Source: Anaeromyxobacter dehalogenans 2CP-1
Lineage (GTDB): Bacteria > Myxococcota > Myxococcia > Myxococcales > Anaeromyxobacteraceae
Assembly (NCBI RefSeq): GCF_000022145.1
Contig: NC_011891.1
Coordinates: forward strand, 4,074,501-4,138,500
Length of the DNA: 64,000 nucleotides
Direction of reading: 5' to 3'
Shown: positions 38,342-45,961 of the stretch, in pieces
Numbering within the stretch: the stretch's first letter is position 1
Layout: the number at the start of each line of letters is the position of its first letter
Program-made: the position numbers and the translations under genes
The notes under the pieces: model-generated
Told to the model about the DNA's origin: nothing
Databases searched by the model: none
What the model saw: only the letters and a program-made list of their open reading frames with translations

Positions 38342-39181
38342 ATGACCTCGGCGCGACGGTGCGTGTCCTCTCGCACGAGACTCGCCGAGGGTCACGCAAC
38401 CGGGTTGCGCGACCGCTTGCGGTCCTGGGTCGTGACCACGAAGGCGCTCTTCCGCAGGGACCGACTGGCGAAGGCGGTTGAACGGACGAAGCCGCGGGTG
38501 ATCTTCCCGTGGCGGGACAGGCTGCACACCTGGGCCACCGCCGACACCGAGTTCGCGGCCGCGTTGGAGATCCCGATCTCCTCCCACGCGGTGGTCCGGA
38601 ACGGGCGCGTCGTCGCGGAGCCGCGCGTCCTGATTCCGGAGTGCATGACGACCACTGGCGAGGGCTCGAAGCGCCGGCTGCGCGCGCTACTCGAACCAAG
38701 CCTCGATGCCGCCGGAATGATCAGCGCCCGCGAGCCGGCCTCTCAGCCTGATGACGCGATCGAGACACTCGTGGATGAGGACCGGATCGCCTACCTCGAG
38801 AGCTTCCGCGTCCGGCTGCTCCAGAGCATGGTGCTACTGACGCTAGAGCCGCTGACAAACGGCATGTGGCTGCCCGGGTGCCACGCCTACGTCAGCGACC
38901 GGTCGATCTACACCGCTGTTCGGATGGCGCTCCAGAACGTGCGCGCCGGCCGGCACTGGGTGATTAAGGCGGACATCCAGAAGTTCTTCGAGAGCCCCAC
39001 GGCGGAAACAGTCGACCTCGTGATCCGTCATGAGCTGCCGCAGGTCACCGGGCGGCTTCGGGATCTGATCCTCTGGTTCTTGTACCCGAACATCATTCGC
39101 GACGTGAAGCGGGAGGCGGTGATGCTGCTCGACGCGGTGGCCCCCGAGCGCGCGGGCACCAGGCGGGCACCAGCGGCGTAG
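38342..39181 (+). pseudogene. Truncated reverse transcriptase gene
   Basis: The frame encodes the fingers/early palm of a bacterial reverse transcriptase: RVRLLQSMVLLTLEPLTNGM, then CHAYVSDRSIYTAVRMAL and the motif-A-type HWVIKADIQKFFESPTAE with its catalytic Asp. It stops before the YxDD box, so it cannot polymerise. The last codons (KREAVMLLDAVAP...) do not look like RT but like the end of a tyrosine integrase (the intact one ends KEQAIRLLDDRP...). The stop codon lies six bases before the 56-bp att repeat, nearly as for the intact integrase (four bases). A deletion joining RT to an older integrase end explains this. The 5' start is uncertain. Confidence 0.7.
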
Positions 39182-39187
39182 CCAAGA

Positions 39188-39243
39188 AAAAACCCCCGGC
39201 CGAAGCCGGGGGTTAGATGGAGCGGGAAAAGGGATTTGAACCC
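39188..39243. repeat. attL direct repeat (56 bp)
   Basis: Identical over 56 bases to 47145-47200. It holds the tRNA-Gly terminator hairpin and the last 26 bases of the tRNA (39218-39243), after which the sequences diverge (GCTGGTACGC here). It is therefore a displaced attachment-site copy and not a second functional tRNA. Confidence 0.92.
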
Positions 39244-39434
39244 GCTGGTACGCCGTGGCGCAACCGTCCGACGACGCTCGCCATTTCTCGTAACGCCTCG
39301 GTGTGCCAGCGGTTTCCCGCTTTCCTCCCGCGAACGCTAGCCGCCACCAGTTGACAGGAACCGACCAGAGCCGTGGAGGCGGGGTTGGAGGCCCGTCCGC
39401 ACCGTGCTGGTCGGCCGCGCGGCCTTGGGCTCGG
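39244..39434. other. Non-coding left end of the integrative element
   Basis: This 191-bp stretch runs from the attL repeat to the stop of the HEPN-type gene. I see no gene or RNA in it. It may contain integrase arm-binding sites, but no clear repeats are visible. Confidence 0.4.
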
Positions 39435-40361
39435 TCACGAATCGGGCCGCCCCGGCGCTTGCGCAGGGCCAGATTCGAGAGTGTCTGGCGCGGGGCCCGC
39501 GGTTGGTGCGGCCGGAGCTCCGGGGCCGCGCGCCCGCTTTCCGTCTAGCGGGATGATGCGAGTCACCGCGGCACTGTAGAGTCCCGCAGGGTCACTCAGG
39601 TCACCCATGTCCTCGCGCGAGTAGAAGAGCGCGAGCGCCTGCTCAAACCGACCACGATCCGCTTCCCACCGGCCTACGATCAACTCGTCCTTGGCCCATC
39701 GCAGCACAACACTCTCAAAGAGAAAAGAGTTGAACGCTCTGACAACGTTCTGACACGCCTTCGCGGCTGCGTGGAGCTCCGCGAGCCGTACGCGCACGTG
39801 CTGCCGACCCTTGCCGTCTAGCTTGAGCGCTCGCGCGTTCCCCGCGCTCAGCTCTCCGCGCGAGTGCGCAGCGGCGTGACGCAGCTGACACACCGATTCG
39901 AACTCAGCGATGGCCGTCGCCACGGACGAGCCGTCCGGAACGTCGACGTTGAGTACTTTCTTGGTTCTGCTCTTGATCTCGGTGCGAGAGGCGAAACTCG
40001 TACCCTCAAAGAGTCCGAGGGGAAGCTCCTCTCCTTGGTAGTAGTCGACAGCACCGAACGCGACGAGCTGGTCAGCAGCGTGCGCCCGAGACAGCGGACA
40101 AACCTGGATGGTGCGTGCGAGGACCGATCGAAAGAACTGTTCGACACCTGAAACAAGACCGAGGATCAGAACGCGACCGAGCACATCGTTGGCCTCCAGC
40201 GCGTCCTGAGTTCCGATCGTGATGACCTTGCGTGCATACGCGTAGTACTCATCGATCGGACTCTCGGTAGCTTTCGCCGCTGGCGCGCAGAACTTGCCGC
40301 AGTCAAGCGCTAGCGCCTCTTCAGAAGAGCACACCTTCGGCCATGGCTGTCGGCTAGACAC
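39435..40361 (-). CDS. HEPN-type RNase-like protein, partner of ATPase
   Basis: A 308-residue all-helical protein with a HEPN-nuclease signature. QLRHAAAHSRGEL gives R161-x4-H166, fitting the Rx4-6H catalytic motif, and helices before it (FGAVDYYQGEELPLGLFEGT, then ASRTEIKSRTKKV) match MAE_28990/RiboL-PSP-like HEPN layouts. The last 45 residues are Pro/Ala/Gly-rich and disordered. It starts at a GTG lying within the end of the upstream ATPase gene (8-bp overlap), so the two are co-translated. HEPN proteins in such pairs usually cleave RNA when a partner senses infection. Motif-level assignment only. Confidence 0.7.
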   Translation of the reverse strand: MSSRQPWPKVCSSEEALALDCGKFCAPAAKATESPIDEYYAYARKVITIGTQDALEANDVLGRVLILGLVSGVEQFFRSVLARTIQVCPLSRAHAADQLVAFGAVDYYQGEELPLGLFEGTSFASRTEIKSRTKKVLNVDVPDGSSVATAIAEFESVCQLRHAAAHSRGELSAGNARALKLDGKGRQHVRVRLAELHAAAKACQNVVRAFNSFLFESVVLRWAKDELIVGRWEADRGRFEQALALFYSREDMGDLSDPAGLYSAAVTRIIPLDGKRARGPGAPAAPTAGPAPDTLESGPAQAPGRPDS

Positions 40362-42057
40362 TCACGAACTCCAGTGCTGCGTTCCGGATACGAGCCGCCC
40401 AAACCCGCCCGATGTACGGCACGGAACGAAGCTTCTGCGTGTCCTCGTCCAACAGCACATCTTGCACGGTTCTGATGTTGGTATTCGACAGAAGCCCGTC
40501 CTTCTTCTTCTTCGTAAGTGGCAGCGCGGAGATGGGAGCGCGGAGCAGGTCTTCGTATACAGACGATTCGACCAACTCCTTGCCGCACTTCACGCAGAAG
40601 GAAGCATCCGGCGACACCCTCGATGCGCCGCAACTTGGACAAGGCGCGAGATTCAGAACGCAACGCCGCTGGTAATCCTCGCCCAGCAAGGACGCGCCCC
40701 GCGCACGCACGAACGCATGTGCCGAGCGCTGCCGCAGCGCTGTGATCGCCGCCAGGGTTGCTGGGGCGCGACCCAAGCTCAGGGCATTCTCACTAAGCAC
40801 CATTGCGTAGTGGAGAACGTACCTCTGGAACCGGCCCTTAACTCCGCGCGACACGGGCTCGATCTTGCGAACGATACCGGCGTATTCGAGCATCGCGAGA
40901 ATCGTCGACAGCTCCGAGTCGATCGGCTCCTGGAGCGCGATAACAGTCGCCTTGCGAGTGTTGGACTTGTTCTTGTTGTATTGGCGCAGAGCCTTCACGA
41001 ACGCCGTCTGAAGTTCCTCACCAACATCTAGCAAGTTCTTGTATCGAGGCAACTTTGCCTTCAGCGCCTCGAAGATGCCGCGAACAATAGCGGCGTGAGC
41101 CGCGATCGCCTTGTCAGCGCTCTGCCGCGTAGGCTTCACGGAGGCATCCTCCTCAACGCCCAGAATCTGCGAGAGCATGAGTAGGAAGCCCCTGGGCAGG
41201 CCGAAACACGCGAGAGCTAGGTAGTCGATGAGTTCGCTCTTGCCGGCTAGGCGGTTACGGAGCTCGCCAGGGACGCGCCGCTCATACATGTCCCGCATCA
41301 TTTCCAGATAGCCTGCGTCTTCGGGCTGGTACCACGCCTCTACGAGCTCGGCCTCATGACCTACCTGGAAATAAGGCGAGTAGCTTGTGATCCCGGGGTA
41401 CACGGCGGCCTTCGCCGACACTACCCGTGAGCGCATTTCGCGGAAGATCTCGAAGAAATCGCGCTGCTGCTCAGGCGAGAATGCATGTGCCGCGTCATCG
41501 AGCAGGAGCACACAGCGCCGCATTCCACATGCCGCCGTCCAGCGCTCAAGCAGCGCCAGAAGCGCTGATGGAGCGATCGGCTTAGGTAGTTCCTTCGGCG
41601 GACTTCCTGTCTCTAGCGCCTGAATGAAGCCTTTCGCCTCGCGTGCGAGCGCGGCGACATCGGGCGGCTCTTCTCGCTCGGCCTCTCGTAACGCGCTTGC
41701 GGTGCCATCGACGATCTTTAGCGCCACCCACTGCCGAAACAGCTGAGGCGCGTCGGATCGACGATGGAACAAGGGCTCAAGCGCGAGCGATCGCGAGTAG
41801 TTTACGTACACCGGTAGTGCATCATCGCCCCCGAGCAAGTCGTAGTAGGCCTTCTTCAACAGGGTCGACTTGCCGCTACCACGAGGGCCGCTGAGCAGCT
41901 TTGCTCCAGGCATCTTGAGCTTCGCGATGATGTGCCGATCGCGTGCGCCCTCGGCGGTCCAGGACATCAGCTCGTTCTTCGAGAGATTCTCTGCGCGTTC
42001 CTCGAAGACGCTTGCCAGGTTTTCCTGTTGAACAGCTTGAGTCTGAACGGATGGCAT
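40354..42057 (-). CDS. ORC/STAND-like ATPase with zinc ribbon and HhH
   Basis: A 567-residue P-loop ATPase. Walker A is SGPRGSGKST (56-65) and Walker B is RCVLLLDDAA (181-190); GLPRG near 287 resembles the sensor-2 region of ORC/Cdc6-like and STAND ATPases. A winged-helix-like region follows (about 370-420). A zinc ribbon uses C473, C476, C488 and C491 (PCPSCG...FCVKCGKEL), and the C-terminal end (about 505-565) is a helix-hairpin-helix with VPYIGRVWAARIRNA. The last two suggest nucleic-acid binding. It is coupled to a HEPN-type gene. Its base composition is clearly less GC-rich than the backbone. I know no described system with this exact architecture. Confidence 0.8.
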   Translation of the reverse strand: MPSVQTQAVQQENLASVFEERAENLSKNELMSWTAEGARDRHIIAKLKMPGAKLLSGPRGSGKSTLLKKAYYDLLGGDDALPVYVNYSRSLALEPLFHRRSDAPQLFRQWVALKIVDGTASALREAEREEPPDVAALAREAKGFIQALETGSPPKELPKPIAPSALLALLERWTAACGMRRCVLLLDDAAHAFSPEQQRDFFEIFREMRSRVVSAKAAVYPGITSYSPYFQVGHEAELVEAWYQPEDAGYLEMMRDMYERRVPGELRNRLAGKSELIDYLALACFGLPRGFLLMLSQILGVEEDASVKPTRQSADKAIAAHAAIVRGIFEALKAKLPRYKNLLDVGEELQTAFVKALRQYNKNKSNTRKATVIALQEPIDSELSTILAMLEYAGIVRKIEPVSRGVKGRFQRYVLHYAMVLSENALSLGRAPATLAAITALRQRSAHAFVRARGASLLGEDYQRRCVLNLAPCPSCGASRVSPDASFCVKCGKELVESSVYEDLLRAPISALPLTKKKKDGLLSNTNIRTVQDVLLDEDTQKLRSVPYIGRVWAARIRNAALEFVSV

Positions 42058-42245
42058 CTTCTTGCTTCCCTCGCTCGCTGCTTGGAAGTGCGGCTGCGAA
42101 GACCCCGCGCACGCCTCGTTCCGGGCCCCGGTGAGCTCACCCTGTCGGCGACGAAGGATACACCGGCGGGCTCACGGAAGCTCTTTCGGTGAACAGCATG
42201 GTCGGGGGCGCCGTGGACGCACGGCGGTCTGGTACCCTCGTCATC
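42058..42245. promoter_or_regulatory. Divergent promoter region, ATPase/EVE nuclease
   Basis: The upstream regions of the minus-strand ATPase-HEPN operon (GAGGGAAGCAAGAAG before its ATG) and of the plus-strand nuclease gene meet here. The right gene lacks a clear ribosome site, so it may be read from a near-leaderless transcript. No operator is obvious. Confidence 0.4.
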
Positions 42246-43321
42246 ATGGGTTATTGGTGGGAGACGAACGCAGCGGCTGGTGAGCGCTTCTGGTGCGAGA
42301 TCACGGACCGGCCAGACGTGGGCGCCGACCTGAAGTGCCCTCAGACCAACGAGAGTGGGAAACCGTACTGGTCGTACTCGTTCATCGGGTCCGTGGCACC
42401 GGGCGACGTGGTGTTCCACTACTCCACGAACAGCCGCAGCTTCGTTGGTGCGTCCGTGGCGGGTGGTCCTGTCGAGTCGCGGCCCATCGTCTGGGCGCCT
42501 CACGGCACTGTCGGGCGCAGCAAAGGCGAGGAGCGCCAGGCTCGGCCGGGGTGGTGGCTGCCGCTCTACGGATACCGTCCTGCGTCCGAGCCGCTGACGC
42601 TGGACGAGCTCCAGGCGCCCGAGGAACAGGCCTGGATCCGCGCGTGGCTTGCCGACACGCAAGAGCGATTCGGAGCCACGGGCGCGCCGCTGCAGCCTAT
42701 CCGAAGCTGCTGCGCGCAGCGCAGGGCTACCTGACGAAGATGCCGCGCGTCTTCGTTGAGCGCTGGCCGAAGTTGGGGAAGTTGGTCGACGCTCTGGACG
42801 GCGTGCGCGCAAACCTGGAAGCGCTCGGAGAGGTGATGCCGCCGAAGCTTCCGAACGCACCTTCGCCAGGCGTGTTCCGGCCGAAGAGCGCCGAGGACTA
42901 CCGCGCGCAGATCCAGGGAGGCTTCCAGGTCCGGTCCCGCAAGCACGAAGCTCTCGTCAGGATCGCAGGCGAGCTTTTGCTACGAAAGGCGACCGTCACG
43001 ACGCCTCACCCGGTCGACCTCCGCATGACGAGTCCCGTTCCCGTCATCTTCGAGGCAAAGACCGTCGGAAGCCGTGGGCCGGGAGCAGCGATCCGAGAGG
43101 CTGTGGGGCAGCTCTACGAGTACCGATACTTCATCGGGCCGCGGGACGCGCGTCTGTGCGTGCTGTTGGACGACGATCCCGGCGCCGTGCTCGTCCAGTA
43201 CGTCGAGGACGAGCTCGGACTGATGATCGCGTGGCTCGCGGACGGCGTACTGCGCGCAGGCCCCGTTACTTCCGATTCGCTGAGGTCGGCGGGCATCGAC
43301 CTCGCGCAGCTGGCCGCTTAG
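42246..43321 (+). pseudogene. EVE-like/PD-(D/E)XK nuclease gene, frameshifted
   Basis: Two frames make one protein. Frame one (42246-42734) begins MGYWWETNAAAGERFWCEIT and contains PYWSYSFIGSVAPGDVVFHY, the pattern of an EVE/PUA-like domain that reads modified bases. Frame two (from about 42690 to 43321) continues AYPKLLRAAQGYLTKMPRVF and holds a nuclease core: PVDLRM with the Asp, VIFEAKTVG with E-x-K, then REAVGQLYEYRYF. A -1 shift near 42690 joins them. Such fusions act as modification-dependent restriction enzymes. Alternatively two cistrons were intended: an ATG (42739) lies five bases after the first stop. Confidence 0.75.
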
Positions 43322-43415
43322 GCTGTCGCACCTCGCGAAGCGACTTGGCGTTTCGCGCATCGTGCTCTCGGCGCAAGCGGCGGCGGCAAAGGCGACGACG
43401 ACCGCCGATGGCAGC

Positions 43416-43503
43416 GGCGCCGGGCGACGGCGCCGGGCGACGGCGCCGGGCGATGGTGGCGGGCAATGGTGGCGGGCGATGGTGGCGGGCGATGGTGGCG
43501 GGC
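43416..43503 (+). repeat. 13-bp tandem repeat array
   Basis: Seven units at a near-constant 13-bp step: GGCGCCGGGCGAC at 43416, 43429 and 43442 (the last ending GAT), then GATGGTGGCGGGC at 43452, AATGGTGGCGGGC at 43465, and GATGGTGGCGGGC at 43478 and 43491. A 13-bp step is not a multiple of three, so it is not coding. Position upstream of the initiator gene would suit iterons or a replication/transfer origin. Confidence 0.8.
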
Positions 43504-43680
43504 GACGGGCGGCGGCGACGGGCGGCGGCGACGGGCGGCGGCGGCGGGCGGCGGGCGGCGGGCGACGGGCGGCGGGCGACGGGCGACGGGCGACGGGCGA
43601 CGACGGACGACGACGGACGACGGACGACGGACGACGGCGATGGACGACCGCGGCGACGGCGATGGGCGACCGCGGCGACG

Positions 43681-43789
43681 GACGACGGACGGCGCCGTCG
43701 GTCGACGGCGGCGACGGCGGACCCGCGGCAACGGACGACGGACGGCGCCGTGGCGGTCGACGGCGGCCACGGCGGACCCGCGGCGACGG
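43681..43789 (+). repeat. Imperfect 53-56 bp direct duplication
   Basis: Copy one (43681-43733) and copy two (43734-43789) share GACGACGGACGGCGCCGT, a GGTCGACGGCGGC block and the segment ending CACGGCGGACCCGCGGC or its near equivalent. Copy two has a three-base insertion. It is part of the same slippage-prone region as the 13-bp array. Confidence 0.7.
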
Positions 43790-44040
43790 CCGACGCGCGC
43801 GACGCTCGACCGAGCGGCGATGCTCGACCCGGTGGCGACGGTTGACGGGCAGCGGTGCTCGACTGGCGACGCTAGAGGCCGCCGGGTCGAGCTGCGCTCA
43901 GAGAATGCGCGCGTCGTCCCGATCGTAATTCGCTTCTGAGGACGGCGAGCTCCACCACCAAGAAGATTCTTGTAGCGCTACTGATCGATCACCCTACGCT
44001 TAGGAGTCCTCACGACTGAGCCGTTGGCTCCGGAGGACTT

Positions 44041-44316
44041 GTGGAACCGATCTCCAGCTCCATTTCGACGCTTCGACTCCTTCGCCTCACCGCAGGGTTG
44101 CCCCAGTTCGTTCTTGCGAAGAGAGCCAACATGGCCGCTTCGCGCCTGTCGGTCATCGAGCGCGGGTACGATGAGCCCACAGAAGCGGAGCAGGCACAAC
44201 TTGCACGCGCGCTGGGCGTTCCTCAGGAAGCGCTATTCCCCGATCAGCGGCCGAGCCCTATCGCAACGACGCCGGGTACCAAGGCCGCTCACGATAGCGA
44301 GCGGGCGCCGCGATGA
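44041..44316 (+). CDS. XRE-family transcriptional regulator
   Basis: A 91-residue helix-turn-helix protein starting at GTG with CCGGAGG four bases ahead. The XRE domain is at about residues 7-65: LRLLRLTAGLPQFVLAKRAN then SRLSVIERGYDEPTEAEQAQ and ALGVPQEALFP. The C-terminal 20 residues are disordered. It overlaps the initiator gene start (ATGA), so it is probably the element's own regulator of the Rep-Xis-Int operon. Confidence 0.85.
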   Translation: MEPISSSISTLRLLRLTAGLPQFVLAKRANMAASRLSVIERGYDEPTEAEQAQLARALGVPQEALFPDQRPSPIATTPGTKAAHDSERAPR

Positions 44317-45671
44317 CGACCGCGCGCCGTACTCTCCACGTTCGTTCGCCTGTGGTCGCGGTGTGTAACACGCGACCCGATACCGTCACCGCTACGGAGG
44401 CAAGCTCCCAAGAACTCAAGGCACCTGTGCGGACGGGTGACGCGAGAAGTGCCGTCGAAACCAGCCTAGACGGCGATGCGGGGGTCAGCGTCATCGCCTC
44501 CGGAATCGACACTCTGTACCTGTTCTCGCACGCCCCCGTCTTTCGCACAGAGTTCAGGCGCCTCGAGGACGCACAGCAGCTGGCCCGAGCCAACCCGAAC
44601 CGCCTGGCGAAGGGTCCCACCCTCGACATCGCGGGACACTACTTCGCGATGAACCGCCATGGCGCCCGCACTGCGCCCTATCTGCTGGACAGCGAGCACG
44701 CGACCCTGCTGGTGAATCCACACGCGGCATCGACGTTCCCGACGTTCACCGCCGAGCTGCGAGCCATCTACCTCTGGCAGAAGGGCGCACGATTCGTCGC
44801 CGAGCAGGCCGAGGAGATCGCCAGCCAACTGCTCGTTCGCATGACACCCGAGGACGCGCGACTGCACGTCGGGCGTGTGGACCTGGCCGTCGACTTCCAG
44901 GGATGGCAACCACGCGAGGGCGATGGGCCAGAGTTCGTCACCCGGGCGCACGACCGCACGTCGCATGTTCAGCGGAAGGTCTTCACCGGCTTCATGTTCG
45001 GGCACGGCGACGTCGCAGGGCGGCTGTACTGCAAGAGCATCGAAATCGAGCGAAGCCAGAAGAAATGGTTCCGGAACATCTGGGCCGCGTCCAAGGCTTA
45101 CGATCCAAAGCGTCCAGTCTGGCGACTCGAATTCCAGCTCCGCAGGCCCGCCATCGTGAGCATGGAGCTCGATGGCGAGCACGGGCCGCTCGATACCTGG
45201 GAGGACGTGCTCGAAAGTTCGGGCGCCCTCTGGCGGTATCTCACCCGCAAATGGCTGGCGCTGAAGCACCGCACGAAGCAGTCGCGGCAGAACTTCCACC
45301 CGGCGTGGGATGCTCTCGCGCGGCTCGGATTCAGCACGGGACCGTGGGAAGGCACGGAGGCGGACCTGTACCGCATCCACCGCCAGGACAGCGCGGAGCG
45401 TGCCACCGGGCAGATCGCCGGATATCTCGCGCGCGGCCTTGCCGAGCACATGTTCCATGAGTCGACGGACGAGCTCGTACAACCGAGCCTGGACGACGCG
45501 CTGCCTGCCATCGTGGAACGGGTGCGCCTGCACACCAAGCGTCGTGGCCGCTCCGTGGAGGAGCGCGCGCAGGAGCGTGTGGCGAGCTGGCTCGCGACCG
45601 CTGAGTCCATGACCATGAACGAGTCGCTCAGGATGCGTGAACCCGGCGACGACGACGGGGACGAAACATGA
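44313..45671 (+). CDS. Rep_trans-like replication initiator/relaxase
   Basis: A 452-residue protein of the replication-initiation-factor (Rep_trans, PF02486-like) type found on rolling-circle plasmids and integrative elements. Family marks: a G-I-D-T-L start of the core (SVIASGIDTLYLF), RVDLAVDFQGWQPREG with the conserved Asp pair, GRLYCKSIEIERSQKKWF and VWRLEFQLRRPAI. The N-terminal 60 residues are variable. It would nick an origin on the element and allow limited replication or mobilisation. It is coupled to the XRE gene and followed by xis and int. Confidence 0.8.
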   Translation: MTTARRTLHVRSPVVAVCNTRPDTVTATEASSQELKAPVRTGDARSAVETSLDGDAGVSVIASGIDTLYLFSHAPVFRTEFRRLEDAQQLARANPNRLAKGPTLDIAGHYFAMNRHGARTAPYLLDSEHATLLVNPHAASTFPTFTAELRAIYLWQKGARFVAEQAEEIASQLLVRMTPEDARLHVGRVDLAVDFQGWQPREGDGPEFVTRAHDRTSHVQRKVFTGFMFGHGDVAGRLYCKSIEIERSQKKWFRNIWAASKAYDPKRPVWRLEFQLRRPAIVSMELDGEHGPLDTWEDVLESSGALWRYLTRKWLALKHRTKQSRQNFHPAWDALARLGFSTGPWEGTEADLYRIHRQDSAERATGQIAGYLARGLAEHMFHESTDELVQPSLDDALPAIVERVRLHTKRRGRSVEERAQERVASWLATAESMTMNESLRMREPGDDDGDET

Positions 45672-45711
45672 CGACGCGCACGTATCGGGGCACACGTGCC
45701 GGAGACCGACT

Positions 45712-45897
45712 GTGACCGGCCCCACCCCGCCCCTGACTGAATGGCTCACGGCTGACGAAGCGACTGCGTACCTGCGCTTCCCGAGCCGCGATGCGCTGTA
45801 CCAGGCCGTGCACCGCGGACAGATCCCCGTCCGCCGCATCGGGCGGCGGCTCCGCTTCCGGCGCTCCGAGCTGGACGCCCACCTCAAGGCCGCGTGA
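45712..45897 (+). CDS. xis: Excisionase-family DNA-binding protein
   Basis: A 61-residue winged-helix protein of the excisionase/MerR-like HTH_17 group. The pattern is LTADEATAYLRFPSRDALYQ, then HRGQIPVRRIGRRLRFRRSE and LDAHLKA. The GTG at 45712 has CCGGAG seven bases ahead. It sits 64 bp before the integrase gene and would bend DNA at the att sites to favour excision. Confidence 0.88.
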   Translation: MTGPTPPLTEWLTADEATAYLRFPSRDALYQAVHRGQIPVRRIGRRLRFRRSELDAHLKAA

Positions 45898-45961
45898 CAC
45901 CGTCCTCCACCAGCACGGTAGACTCCGGGTCGGCGTGCGTCGTCGGGGGAGGTCCCTGACG

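Larger units (their letters stand above)
43322..44040. other. Non-coding region with purine-rich repeats
   Basis: No real gene lies here. About 43,395-43,830 is low-complexity G/C/A sequence with almost no T on the plus strand, beginning with a 13-bp tandem array. From about 43,930 the sequence becomes ordinary and lower in G+C, ending with CCGGAGGACTT before the GTG of the XRE gene, so the promoter of the XRE-Rep operon is probably within 43,930-44,025. Confidence 0.6.

Noticed and set aside
38342-39181. Active retron or diversity-generating retroelement
   Set aside because: The RT frame ends before the YxDD box, and no msr/msd-type RNA, template repeat/variable repeat pair or accessory gene was visible.
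39218-39243. A second tRNA-Gly gene at the left att site
   Set aside because: Only the last 26 bases of the tRNA are present; the anticodon arm and 5' half are absent.
39303-39579. Small plus-strand frames near the left end of the integrative element
   Set aside because: They lie antisense to the disordered C-terminal tail of the HEPN-type gene or in its flank and show no domain or ribosome site.
43395-43830. CRISPR array
   Set aside because: The repeats are contiguous 13-bp or shorter units with no unique spacers, and no cas genes are nearby.
43362-43939. Open frames of 150-190 codons through the repeat region on both strands
   Set aside because: They consist only of Gly/Arg/Asp or Arg/Pro/Ser repeats dictated by the 6-13-bp DNA repeats; no start context or conserved domain.
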